NCBI RefSeq assembly: GCF_001444405.1
Contig: NZ_CP013187.1
Coordinates: forward strand, 1,488,001-1,552,000
DNA: 64,000 nucleotides
Direction: 5' to 3'
Source: Pseudoalteromonas phenolica
GTDB lineage: Bacteria; Pseudomonadota; Gammaproteobacteria; Enterobacterales; Alteromonadaceae
Below the pieces are notes generated by a model. The model saw nothing but the letters and a program-made list of their open reading frames with translations. It did no database searches and was not told where the DNA came from. A program made the translations under genes and the position numbers. How positions within the stretch are numbered: position 1 is the first letter of the stretch; the number at the start of each line of letters is the position of its first letter. Positions 35,507 to 43,793 of this stretch are shown here, piece after piece.

Positions 35507-35820
35507 TGATCAAGGTTGAAGTTGTTTTTGCATTACCAGATACTGCAACCTCACTGTCTGTTGATGTTGCTGAAGGATCAACTGCTGAACAAGTGGTTTT
35601 ACAATCAGGCATTGCTGACAAGTGTCCTACAATTGACTTGTCAAACCTGTCGCTCGGTATTTGGAATCGAACCGTCAAAAATCATCAAGTGGTGAAAGAG
35701 GGTGATAGAATTGAAATTTATCGTCCTTTAATTGCCGACCCTAAAGCGGCAAGGAGGCAAAGAGCCGAAAAAGCGAAAGAAGAAGGTCGTGCCAATAAAA
35801 TAACGGGTGGTAGAGCGTAA
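35506..35820 (+). CDS. rnfH: RnfH family protein (ubiquitin-like fold)
   Basis: A small beta-grasp protein of 104 residues: MIKVEVVFALPDTATSLSVDVAEGSTAEQVV, then GIWNR and EGDRIEIYRPLIADPKAARRQRAEK. It pairs with RatA (RatB in E. coli), but its role is unknown. It is coupled to ratA by overlap. Its TAA stop is continuous with the terminal repeat of a MITE-like element. Confidence 0.92.
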   Translation: MIKVEVVFALPDTATSLSVDVAEGSTAEQVVLQSGIADKCPTIDLSNLSLGIWNRTVKNHQVVKEGDRIEIYRPLIADPKAARRQRAEKAKEEGRANKITGGRA

Positions 35821-35980
35821 TACCAATCCTCACTAATACTTAATCATTTTAAGGGATTAAAGCTGCCGCTAACCACGTTAAAAATTTCTCATTTAGAACA
35901 ACTAAATAGCAAAATTTTCGCCTCGTTATCGACAAGCTTTCCTTGCCTCAAAATAGATCACTTAATTAAGAGGATTGGTA
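35821..35980 (+). repeat. MITE-like repeat, copy 3
   Basis: A 160-bp element with perfect terminal inverted repeats TACCAATCCTC / GAGGATTGGTA; symmetry extends outward to TAATACC / GGTATTA and so includes the rnfH stop codon. It shares the core AACTAAATAGCAAAATTT with the copies at 23471 and 30037. Confidence 0.88.
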
Positions 35981-36012
35981 TTAATACTTATCCTCAATAT
36001 TCTTAAAGTATC

Positions 36013-36037
36013 AAAAAAAGGGCTTAAGCCCTTTTTT
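36013..36037 (-). terminator. Terminator after bamE
   Basis: AAAAAAAGGGC / GCCCTTTTTT with a small TTAA centre. It is T-rich on both strands and so can serve bamE (minus) and perhaps rnfH (plus). Confidence 0.8.
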
Positions 36038-36065
36038 CATTTATAAAATCAATTTTAAAAATCGA

Positions 36066-36425
36066 TTATTGCTCTAGTGGAATATTAAACTCTTCTGGCT
36101 CTTCAAAATCACCACTAATTCGCGCAAGGAGGCCATTCTCGAAATAAACGACTAAAGATTTCCTATGCTCAGAATCACGCCCAATATTTAGTGTGTAGCT
36201 ATAGTGCCAGCTGTCATCTGAAAAAGCATCTTTTGCAACTGGACTTCCCAAAACATAAAGCACCTGCTCTTGGGTCATCTGAACGCGTAGCTTATCTACG
36301 TCACTTTGTTCTAAGAAGTTGCCTTGTGGAATACTAATTCGATATACCCAACTTGAACAGCCAGACAACATAACAGTCATAACTACTGCACTTAGCCAAA
36401 CAGTGAGGGATTTTTTTACTAGCAT
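36066..36425 (-). CDS. bamE: Outer-membrane assembly lipoprotein BamE (SmpA)
   Basis: A 119-residue lipoprotein of the Bam complex that inserts beta-barrel proteins. It has a signal peptide with lipobox LSGC (Cys23), YRISIPQGNFLEQSDVDKLR and MTQEQVLYVLGSP, the SmpA/OmlA signature. Length and position beside ratA/rnfH are normal. It is read convergently with rnfH. Confidence 0.95.
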   Translation of the reverse strand: MLVKKSLTVWLSAVVMTVMLSGCSSWVYRISIPQGNFLEQSDVDKLRVQMTQEQVLYVLGSPVAKDAFSDDSWHYSYTLNIGRDSEHRKSLVVYFENGLLARISGDFEEPEEFNIPLEQ

Positions 36426-36544
36426 TTAATTTTTGATCCTTATTCTTTTATTGTTTGCATCATACCGATTGCGTACAGAAGGTAAAGTTTCTTGATACAC
36501 TTTGACGGTATGAAGTTAAAAAAGTTTCTTAATAGGTAAAAAAT

Positions 36545-36856
36545 TTGGCCCAAGAGATAAAGGTTTGGTCAGTCTACATCGTCGAAAGTAGGTTAGGGCA
36601 CTGGTATACAGGGATCACTAACAACGTTACAGCACGAGTTGAAGCACATAATGCTGGTAAAGGCGCAAAAAACCTAAAAGGGAAAGCGCCCATTAAATTG
36701 GTTTATAGTAAAGCAGTCGGTGATAAAAGTACTGCTGCTAAGTTAGAGTGGCACCTTAAAAAGCTAAACAAAGCGCAAAAAATTCAATTCGTTGATTCTA
36801 ATGGTACTTGCGCTAATGAGACGATAAAGTCACTGATAGATTCAACCACAGATTGA
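36545..36856 (+). CDS. GIY-YIG nuclease-domain protein (YhbQ/UPF0213 type)
   Basis: A 103-residue single-domain protein with SVYIVESRLGHWYTGITNNVTARVEAHNAGKGAKNLKG, the GIY-YIG signature, and the Glu-containing KLEWHLKKLN helix. Family members are small nucleases of uncertain role, some linked to DNA damage. The start is TTG with AGG nearby; no better in-frame start is seen. The 3' 73 bp overlap the convergent M28 peptidase gene. Confidence 0.82.
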   Translation: MAQEIKVWSVYIVESRLGHWYTGITNNVTARVEAHNAGKGAKNLKGKAPIKLVYSKAVGDKSTAAKLEWHLKKLNKAQKIQFVDSNGTCANETIKSLIDSTTD

Positions 36857-37683
36857 TACTTTTCAAAGTTCATATTGTCTAATGTATCTTTTTTAGTATG
36901 GTGTTTATCATCTATTCCCATACCAAGGTAGATATACGGTATTTTCTTTAAACTAAACGCGTAATGATCACTGGCTTTATGCCAGTTGATACGATTGTCA
37001 TTAAGCTTTTTGTGCAATCTAAACTGAGACGAAGTAGAAAATACTTTGAATGACTTATCTTGTTGTTTAAATTGCTTTATAAACTTTTTTGCTCTTTTAT
37101 CGTGGAGGGCGTATAAAGTGTTTTTGTTATTGATGGCTAACATGTCTAAGTTAATATTTAAGGCATAACTTTTTGTGTCGGCCTTACTCACATAATGCTT
37201 AGCACCATAGAGTCCTTTTTCTTCCGCATCTGTGGCTAAAAATATTACGTCACCAAACCGAGTTTGCTCTTTTAAGGCTTCAGCTATCGCCAATAGTGCA
37301 GCCGTTCCTGTTGCATTATCATTGGCGCCAGCATAAAAGCTATTCCCTTGCCCACCAAGGTGGTCATAATGAGCTGTGATGATGAGCTTTTTACCACACT
37401 GGTCGACAGTGCAGGGTAACGTCGCGATGACGTTGTGCCCTAGCTTTTTGCTAAAAAAACCAATTTTAAATTCAAAGCTTTGATAATTAACCTCAATACC
37501 TAAATTCTGAAAACGCTCATATAAAAATTGAGCTGTTAGGTTTGGAGTTGGGTTACCAGCTTCTCTTCCTTGATGCTCTTGGCTTGTTAAAATACTCATA
37601 TCCTCATATAAACGTGCCGATGCGCTGGCTGCATTGGCGTTAGCGACTAGCCAAATACTTAAAAGCAACCAACTTACCTTCAT
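36784..37683 (-). CDS. M28-family zinc aminopeptidase, exported
   Basis: A periplasmic or secreted metallopeptidase. Zinc ligands and catalytic residues are visible: HYDHLGG, GANDNATG, ATDAEEKG, NLDML and a late HKASDHYAF. The ATG at 37683 gives 299 residues with a good signal peptide (KVSWLLLSIWLVANANA). The frame is open to 37752, which would put extra residues before the signal peptide, and an ATG at 37698 is also possible. It overlaps the end of the TPR lipoprotein gene by 44 bp and the end of the GIY-YIG gene by 73 bp. Confidence 0.82.
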   Translation of the reverse strand: MKVSWLLLSIWLVANANAASASARLYEDMSILTSQEHQGREAGNPTPNLTAQFLYERFQNLGIEVNYQSFEFKIGFFSKKLGHNVIATLPCTVDQCGKKLIITAHYDHLGGQGNSFYAGANDNATGTAALLAIAEALKEQTRFGDVIFLATDAEEKGLYGAKHYVSKADTKSYALNINLDMLAINNKNTLYALHDKRAKKFIKQFKQQDKSFKVFSTSSQFRLHKKLNDNRINWHKASDHYAFSLKKIPYIYLGMGIDDKHHTKKDTLDNMNFEKYQSVVESISDFIVSLAQVPLESTN

Positions 37684-38815
37684 AACGTCGTTTATCATGA
37701 GTGAACTCGGCATTTTTAAGCGCCAGTTTGAGATAACGTTCTGCACGAGCAAGATTTCCTTTGTAGTAATAGACTTTAGCTAAGCCAAAATAGCTGTCAT
37801 GAAGATCATTATCAAGTTTCCTCGCTTCATTAAAAAAGTGTAGTGCTTTGTTTAGCTCATTTTTAGCGATGGCTTCATTACCTTTTACTATTAAATAGAA
37901 AGGATTATTTTTTCGCTTGTATTCCAATTTAGTTTCTATTTCTTGAGCCAATTTATCTCGATTAGTTAAACGGTATAAAAGAGCCGTATTGCCCAAAGCT
38001 GTGTTGTTATTTGGGTCTACCGCTAAAGCGTGCTGGTAAGTTCTTTCTGCAAGGTCATACATATTATTAATACGATATAAAATACCTAGATTTCCCCAAG
38101 CACCTGAATAAGCAGAGTCGAGTTCAATCGCACCTTTAAAATAGCTATAAGCTAAGTCATATTCAGCTCTGATCATATGCATTGCACCGCGGTTGTTATA
38201 AAACATAGCGGTGATCCTATCTTTACTGATTTTGCTCGTTTTAAATTTTTGCTCTCTGCTATTGGGATCAAAATCTACTGTGATCGAAGTTGGTTCTAAG
38301 AGGAATATTTTGTTTGCTTCATTTCTTTGGTGGGATTGCTTAATAACAAGATTAACATGGCCAGTTAGCAGGCTATAACCTTGGCTTTGATCCCAGTACT
38401 CTGGAATATGTACGCGTTGGAATTGTGTTGAAAGACCGAGATGTTCTGCGAGGCTATGCGCCAAGATTGAAAGAGAAAGACAATTTGCATTGAGATTATA
38501 AAAAGCGTCAGATGCAACTAGATTAGCGCCGCTTTGATAGGCTAGTGTGCTATCTCCATTATCCATTAAAAAATTGAGCAGTTGCTTTGCTTGACGTATT
38601 GGAGATGCTTTGTCTTTTATATATTGATCAAGTTGCGTTTTAATGTCTTCGTTCAGAGCAAAGACCTCGTCTTGGGAAACGATTTCTTTTTGCTCAAATT
38701 CAGGCGTGTTTAGTAATGCGTAATTAATACTCGGCGTGTTAGATTGGGTGCTCTGACATCCTACTAAGTTGAGTGATAGCAGCAATGCTAATAGTGTTGA
38801 TGAAATGATTTTCAT
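37640..38815 (-). CDS. TPR lipoprotein with transglutaminase-like N-terminal part
   Basis: A 391-residue lipoprotein: signal peptide with lipobox LVGC, an about 160-residue part with NCLSLSILAHSLAEHLGL and GHVNLVI that recalls transglutaminase-like Cys/His domains, then five or so TPR units (such as YDLAYSYFKGAIELDSAYSGAWGNLGILY). The ATG at 38815 is used because AAGGGG lies 7 bp upstream and the signal peptide starts there; the frame is open to 38839. It overlaps and is probably co-expressed with the M28 peptidase. Function unknown; an envelope scaffold or protease is likely. Confidence 0.75.
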   Translation of the reverse strand: MKIISSTLLALLLSLNLVGCQSTQSNTPSINYALLNTPEFEQKEIVSQDEVFALNEDIKTQLDQYIKDKASPIRQAKQLLNFLMDNGDSTLAYQSGANLVASDAFYNLNANCLSLSILAHSLAEHLGLSTQFQRVHIPEYWDQSQGYSLLTGHVNLVIKQSHQRNEANKIFLLEPTSITVDFDPNSREQKFKTSKISKDRITAMFYNNRGAMHMIRAEYDLAYSYFKGAIELDSAYSGAWGNLGILYRINNMYDLAERTYQHALAVDPNNNTALGNTALLYRLTNRDKLAQEIETKLEYKRKNNPFYLIVKGNEAIAKNELNKALHFFNEARKLDNDLHDSYFGLAKVYYYKGNLARAERYLKLALKNAEFTHDKRRYEGKLVAFKYLASR

Positions 38816-38916
38816 ACATAACCCCTTACAGCTAGTCATTCTTTAATCTTAGATTAAGAATTAGGGGTGTTGTATTTTTATTCGTTACAAATTATTTTTC
38901 CGAAATAGTACTTAAG

Positions 38917-38944
38917 AAAAAAGCAGCGATAAGGCTGCTCTTTT
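38917..38944 (-). terminator. Terminator after the chemoreceptor gene
   Basis: On the minus strand AGCAGC / GCTGCT with a 6-nt loop is followed by TTTTTTCTT. It sits 24 bp past the chemoreceptor stop. Confidence 0.75.
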
Positions 38945-38968
38945 AAGTAAATCAAAGTAAATAATTTT

Positions 38969-40882
38969 TTATTTACTATCGAAGCTCACAACTAAACCAT
39001 CGAGTGTTTTCGCTGACTCGGCAAGGGCTTCAATTGCTTGCGAAATCGCTTGTGTTTCATCGACAACATTATCACTGGCTGCGCTGATCTGTTCAATGTT
39101 TAGTCCAACTTCAGCAACAACATTACTTTGCTCCTCAGTAGCAGCAGCGATAAGAGTAGTCATATCATTGATTTGGTTTGATGTTTCGCTAACATCTTTC
39201 AGTAGATCAACTGAGTTTTGCATACTCATCACACTTTGCTCAGCTTGGCTTCTTGATTGTGTGATCTGTGATACGATATTTTCCGCAGCAAAAGTAAGGT
39301 CATTAATCGTACTATGGATTTCATCTGTTGATTGAGAAGTTCGGCTCGCTAAAGCACGAACTTCATCAGCAACGACTGCAAAACCACGACCATGTTCACC
39401 AGCTCTTGCAGATTCAATTGCGGCATTGAGTGCCAGTAGGTTTGTTTGCTCTGAGATACCTCTAATCACCTCGACAATACTTGCAATTGAGCGGGTACGC
39501 TCAACAAGAGATGTAACTTGCTCAGCCATACTATTAATGTCATCGGCAAGTTGCCCTAAGGTGATTTGCGACTGGGCAATTTCTTGTTCACTGTGCTTAA
39601 CTGTATTTTTACTTGACTCAGTTAATTGCGCAGAATTATTTGCATTGCCAGCAATTTCTTGAACTGTTGCCCCCATTTCATTTATGGCAGCTGCGACAGA
39701 TAATGTTTGAGATTTTTGCTCATTTAGGGCATGGCAAGTTCGATTGCTTTGTTCTGTAAGGCGAAGACTTGTAGCACGAATTTCGTGGCTTTCATTTGCC
39801 ACTTGCTTAATGGCTTGCTCAATCTTGGCAATAAACTGATTGAAACCACCACTTAATTCTTGAAGTTCAGGCTGAGTAGACTCAGGAAGTCGATAATTTA
39901 GTTTTGCATCACCACTGCCTAAATTAGCAAAAAGTTGAGCAATTTTAGAGAGTGGGGCAGCCAATGTTCGAGCTAAGAAAAAACTGACTAAGCAAGCAAA
40001 AATGGCAATGATGCTGGCATATGCTACGATTTGCCATTGAAGACTGCGTATTTCGGTATAAACCTCATGCTCAGGAACTTGAGCAACAACATATAGGTTA
40101 GTCCCTTTGATTGGCTGACTAGCAATCACTTGAGCTTCACTATTTAAAGTAACATTTATGAGGTTTGAAGTGTTTTTTTGTAAAAGCGCGCTGGAGTTTG
40201 TATTACCGTATAAGTCTTTTAAGGATTGCGCTTGAGTTGAACGGCTATCCGGAAATAACTTAATTGCACCGGTATTATCTACGACAAAAACAAACCCGGT
40301 TTGCTCAAGTGTAAATTGACTAAGCATGCTCTGCATATCATTGACACTTTTCGCAAGGCCGGCTAATCCAACGCCATTCAACTGCTGATGATTCACAAAC
40401 ATGTTTACAGCACCAGTCGTTTCTCTAAATATACTAATAGAGTAGGCTTCACCCGATTGAGTGAAGGCATAAAACCAAGCGTCTTCTTGATGGTTTAAAA
40501 CACGTAAAAAGCCGTGTTGATTCCAATACTCTGCGGTTTCACGATTTGCCCATGATGCCGTTGCTAAATCGAATTGTTTTGCGATTCGATTTAATTCAGC
40601 AACAAGTAATTTGTCATCTTGTCGATGATTGTTAGCGTTGGCGAGTATAAATTGGTTACTTGAAAGCAGCTCTGCAGCGTCTTTCATTTGCACAATTTGT
40701 TTTTCTATAGATTTACTAATGTTTTCTACTTTACTAGGTAATTCAGAATGTAACATGCGTCTTTCGACCATGCCTTTGGCCTGATAGGTAGAAATTACCC
40801 CGATAAGAGTTGCAACAATAACTGCAATTAAGCTACCGAGGAGAGAGATTTTTACTGTAATGGATAAACTATTCGCTTTCAT
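38969..40882 (-). CDS. Methyl-accepting chemotaxis protein (Cache-type sensor)
   Basis: A 637-residue chemoreceptor: TM1 (about 10-30), a periplasmic part of some 250 residues with a Cache-like look (FVFVVDNTGAIKLFPDS, GTNLYVVAQVPEHEVY), TM2 (about 285-305), HAMP and the signalling domain with the hairpin tip ISEQTNLLALNAAIESARAG and ADEVRALA. It binds a small molecule outside and controls CheA inside. Ligand unknown; Cache sensors often bind amino or organic acids. Stand-alone gene. Confidence 0.9.
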   Translation of the reverse strand: MKANSLSITVKISLLGSLIAVIVATLIGVISTYQAKGMVERRMLHSELPSKVENISKSIEKQIVQMKDAAELLSSNQFILANANNHRQDDKLLVAELNRIAKQFDLATASWANRETAEYWNQHGFLRVLNHQEDAWFYAFTQSGEAYSISIFRETTGAVNMFVNHQQLNGVGLAGLAKSVNDMQSMLSQFTLEQTGFVFVVDNTGAIKLFPDSRSTQAQSLKDLYGNTNSSALLQKNTSNLINVTLNSEAQVIASQPIKGTNLYVVAQVPEHEVYTEIRSLQWQIVAYASIIAIFACLVSFFLARTLAAPLSKIAQLFANLGSGDAKLNYRLPESTQPELQELSGGFNQFIAKIEQAIKQVANESHEIRATSLRLTEQSNRTCHALNEQKSQTLSVAAAINEMGATVQEIAGNANNSAQLTESSKNTVKHSEQEIAQSQITLGQLADDINSMAEQVTSLVERTRSIASIVEVIRGISEQTNLLALNAAIESARAGEHGRGFAVVADEVRALASRTSQSTDEIHSTINDLTFAAENIVSQITQSRSQAEQSVMSMQNSVDLLKDVSETSNQINDMTTLIAAATEEQSNVVAEVGLNIEQISAASDNVVDETQAISQAIEALAESAKTLDGLVVSFDSK

Positions 40883-40973
40883 AATACTTATGTTGATAAC
40901 GAGTTAAGTAAATATTCTAGCATAGGAAATCTTATCTATTATTGAAGTTTATTTAAAATTGTAAACAAATAGT

Positions 40974-41006
40974 AAAAAAGCCCAAAACTTTGCAGTTTTT
41001 GGGCTT
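40974..41006 (-). terminator. Terminator after ilvC
   Basis: The minus strand reads AAGCCCAAAAACT, a TGCAA-type loop, AGTTTTGGGCTT and then TTTTT. A strong intrinsic terminator 24 bp beyond the ilvC stop. Confidence 0.85.
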
Positions 41007-41029
41007 GGTTTCTAACAAGCGAAACGTTT

Positions 41030-42499
41030 CTAAACGATTTTTTTCATTGCAGACATGTATCCACGCAAAGTTTCACCTACTTTTTCTACTGGATGATTGC
41101 GTATTGCGCTATTTACCGAGATTAATGCTTGGTTATCAACGAAGTTATCTGAACTTAATCCTTCACCAATGACATCTGTTTCAATCTCTTTCATAAAATC
41201 TTGCAGTAATGGTAAACATGCATGGTTATATAAATAACAACCATATTCTGCCGTATCAGAAATAGTTCGATTCATTTCGAATAGTTTCTTACGTGCAATA
41301 GTGTTTGCAATTAACGGTGTCTCGTGAAGCGACTCATAATATGCTGACTCTTCAATGATGCCTGCGGCAGTCATGGTTTCAAACGCAAGTTCAACACCGG
41401 CTTTTACCATAGCAACCATTAAAATACCTTTATCAAAGAAATCTTGCTCTGAAATTTCCTCAGTCGTATTTTCCTGTTTTTCGAATGCAGTTTCAGCGGT
41501 TTCTGCGCGCCATGAAAGAAGTTTGGCGTCGTCTTCTGCCCAATCGGCCATCATGCCGCTTGAGAATTCGCCGCTGATGATATCGTCCATATGTTTGTTG
41601 TACAGTGGACGCATGATTTGCTTTAGTTGTTCACTTAGCTCGAATGCTTTCACTTTAGCAGGGTTGCTTAAGCGATCCATCATGTTGGTAATGCCACCGT
41701 GTTTAAGGGCTTCAGTAATTACTTCCCAGCCATACTGGATTAACTTTGACGCATATTTGGCATCAACACCTTTTTCAACCATTTTATCGAAGCAAAGTAG
41801 TGAACCAGTCTGTAACATACCGCAAAGAATAGTTTGTTCACCCATTAAATCTGATTTTACTTCAGCGATAAACGAAGACTTTAGTACACCAGCTCTGTGA
41901 CCACCGGTTCCTGCAGCATAGGCTTTAGCTTGTTCAAGACCTTTACCTTCTGGGTCATTTTCAGGGTGAACGGCTATTAAAGTTGGTACACCAAATCCAC
42001 GTTTATATTCTTCACGAACTTCAGTACCAGGGCACTTAGGTGCTACCATGATAACCGTGATGTCTTTACGTACTTGCATGCCTTCTTCTACAATGTTGAA
42101 GCCATGAGAGTATGCCAATGTAGAACCTTCTTTCATCAGCGGCATAACTGCTTCAACTACACTAGTATGTTGTTTGTCTGGAGTAAGATTAAGCACTAAG
42201 TCAGCAGAAGGAATTAGCTCTTCATATGTGCCAACCGTGAATCCATTTTCTGAAGCATTGATAAATGATGCGCGTTTCTCAGCAATCGCAGAATCACGTA
42301 AGGCATAACTTACATCTAAGCCCGAATCTCGTAAATTAAGTCCCTGATTTAAACCCTGTGCACCACAACCTACGATAACCAGCTTTTTACCTTCTAAAGC
42401 TGTTACGCCGTTCTCAAATTCTTTTGGATCCATAAACTCGCATTGAGCAAGTTGTGCTAACTGTTCACGTAGTGAAAGAGTATTAAAATAATTCGCCAT
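41030..42499 (-). CDS. ilvC: Ketol-acid reductoisomerase, class II
   Basis: NADPH- and Mg-dependent enzyme of valine, leucine and isoleucine synthesis. The 489-residue length is that of the long class II form of Gammaproteobacteria. The Rossmann motif VGCGAQGLNQGLNLRDSG, PDKQH, SHGFN, APKCPGTEVREEY and the duplicated C-terminal knot domain are visible. It stands alone and divergent from an ilvY-type regulator, as in E. coli, so it is probably induced by its substrates through IlvY. Upstream AAGG precedes the ATG. Confidence 0.96.
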   Translation of the reverse strand: MANYFNTLSLREQLAQLAQCEFMDPKEFENGVTALEGKKLVIVGCGAQGLNQGLNLRDSGLDVSYALRDSAIAEKRASFINASENGFTVGTYEELIPSADLVLNLTPDKQHTSVVEAVMPLMKEGSTLAYSHGFNIVEEGMQVRKDITVIMVAPKCPGTEVREEYKRGFGVPTLIAVHPENDPEGKGLEQAKAYAAGTGGHRAGVLKSSFIAEVKSDLMGEQTILCGMLQTGSLLCFDKMVEKGVDAKYASKLIQYGWEVITEALKHGGITNMMDRLSNPAKVKAFELSEQLKQIMRPLYNKHMDDIISGEFSSGMMADWAEDDAKLLSWRAETAETAFEKQENTTEEISEQDFFDKGILMVAMVKAGVELAFETMTAAGIIEESAYYESLHETPLIANTIARKKLFEMNRTISDTAEYGCYLYNHACLPLLQDFMKEIETDVIGEGLSSDNFVDNQALISVNSAIRNHPVEKVGETLRGYMSAMKKIV

Positions 42500-42553
42500 G
42501 TTAGAGCCTTTTAAAAAATAGGTGTTTTTCTAGATACATGATTGAGAATAGGG

Positions 42554-42600
42554 GGTAGCATTGGTTTCGTAAAATGATATATTTGAATCATTACATTTCA
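42554..42600. promoter_or_regulatory. Divergent ilvC/ilvY control region
   Basis: The short gap between the two genes holds AATGAT-n8-ATCATT (about 42574-42593), a dyad suited to a LysR-type dimer, and further AT-rich partial repeats. Assigning it to IlvY rests on position only. Confidence 0.4.
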
Positions 42601-42616
42601 ATATGTGAAATATAAA

Positions 42617-43531
42617 ATGAATCATAAACAACTAAAATATTTTTTAGCGCTGGCTGATACATTACATTTTGGCCGAGCAAGTAACCTATGTTTCATCAGT
42701 GCGCCAACATTGAGCCGACAAATAAAGCAATTAGAAGAAGAAGTCGGTGTGCCTCTATTTATTAGAGATAACCGAAGTGTGTCTTTAACTTCTCAAGGCA
42801 AGGCTTTTGTTGCCTATGCCAATGCAACCTTAAATCAATGGCGACTTTTTAAGGGGCAATGCCAGACCGAACAACAAGTTTTATCCGGTGAAGCAGATCT
42901 GTATTGTTCGGTTACAGCAAGTTACAGCTACATTTATGAATTGTTTGCGGCTTTTAGAAAGCAATACCCAGATGTAGAATTAAACTTAAACACAGGTGAT
43001 CCGGCATTATCAATTTCGCACGTTCAAGCTGAGAAAGTTGATTTAGCTGTTGCGGTTAAACCAAAAGAGCTACCAACAGGTCTTGCTTATACAAAGTTGG
43101 GTGAAGCAAAGTTACAAATGGTAGCTCCAATAATGGAATGTCCCCTGTCTGATCAAATTAATCAAATGAATAAGGAAACATTATCGTGGTCTGATTTGGC
43201 TTATATAGTGCCAGAGCAAGGAGTCTTAAAGGAAAGGCTTGATGAGTTTTGTACCCTCAAAAAGTTCAAACCCAGAGTATATGCACATGTTTCAGGACAT
43301 GAGGCAATTGTAGCTCTTGTTAGTCTGGGTTTTGGCATAGCTTTAGTGCCAGATGTTGTTCTATCTCAAAGCCCTTTTAAACAGCAGGTGAGAGTATTAC
43401 CAATTGATAATGACAAAACAGGCATTGAGATTGGGCTAATAGCTAAATCATCTCGCCTAAAAGACCCTGTGAATTTGGCAATTTGGCAAACAGCTCAAAA
43501 AATATTTAATAAAAGCATCGAGAATAATTGA
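42617..43531 (+). CDS. ilvY: LysR-type regulator IlvY
   Basis: A 304-residue LysR-family activator. The winged HTH spans residues 1-60 (LKYFLALADTLHFGRASNLCFISAPTLSRQIKQLEEEVGVPLFIRDNRSVSLT), very like E. coli IlvY, and the effector domain follows. The ATG at 42617 matches the usual IlvY start; a GTG at 42605 would add four residues, and neither has a clear ribosome binding site. It lies divergent from ilvC, which it is expected to activate with acetolactate or acetohydroxybutyrate. Confidence 0.88.
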   Translation: MNHKQLKYFLALADTLHFGRASNLCFISAPTLSRQIKQLEEEVGVPLFIRDNRSVSLTSQGKAFVAYANATLNQWRLFKGQCQTEQQVLSGEADLYCSVTASYSYIYELFAAFRKQYPDVELNLNTGDPALSISHVQAEKVDLAVAVKPKELPTGLAYTKLGEAKLQMVAPIMECPLSDQINQMNKETLSWSDLAYIVPEQGVLKERLDEFCTLKKFKPRVYAHVSGHEAIVALVSLGFGIALVPDVVLSQSPFKQQVRVLPIDNDKTGIEIGLIAKSSRLKDPVNLAIWQTAQKIFNKSIENN

Positions 43532-43558
43532 TGTTGTCACAATAAATATAAAGTAATT

Positions 43559-43577
43559 GATATTGATTCTCATAAAG
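43559..43577. promoter_or_regulatory. Fur-box-like site
   Basis: GATATTGATTCTCATAAAG matches the classic 19-bp Fur consensus (GATAATGATAATCATTATC) at about 13 positions. It lies 217 bp before the first gene of an imelysin/TonB-receptor cluster, a type often repressed by Fur. The rest of the gap 43578-43793 is AT-rich without other recognised sites. Confidence 0.5.
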
Positions 43578-43793
43578 ATTTATTGATATTTATTGAGGTT
43601 TTTTTAATTTATTTCATTGATTTTCAATGGCTTTATTGTGTTTAAGTATGTTTTTTTAATTTAATTTCGAGCTTTATTTTTGACAAAATCACTATTTACG
43701 GCAGTGTAAATAATATTGATTGTTATTTAGATACATGTATACTTTTAAACAATTAAAAATATAAACATTTCTTATTATATTAAGGGAAAAGCA

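Noticed and set aside
35072..35820. RatA/RnfH as a toxin-antitoxin pair
   Set aside because: They are conserved core genes beside smpB and bamE; the toxin label comes from one E. coli study and nothing here supports addiction-module behaviour.
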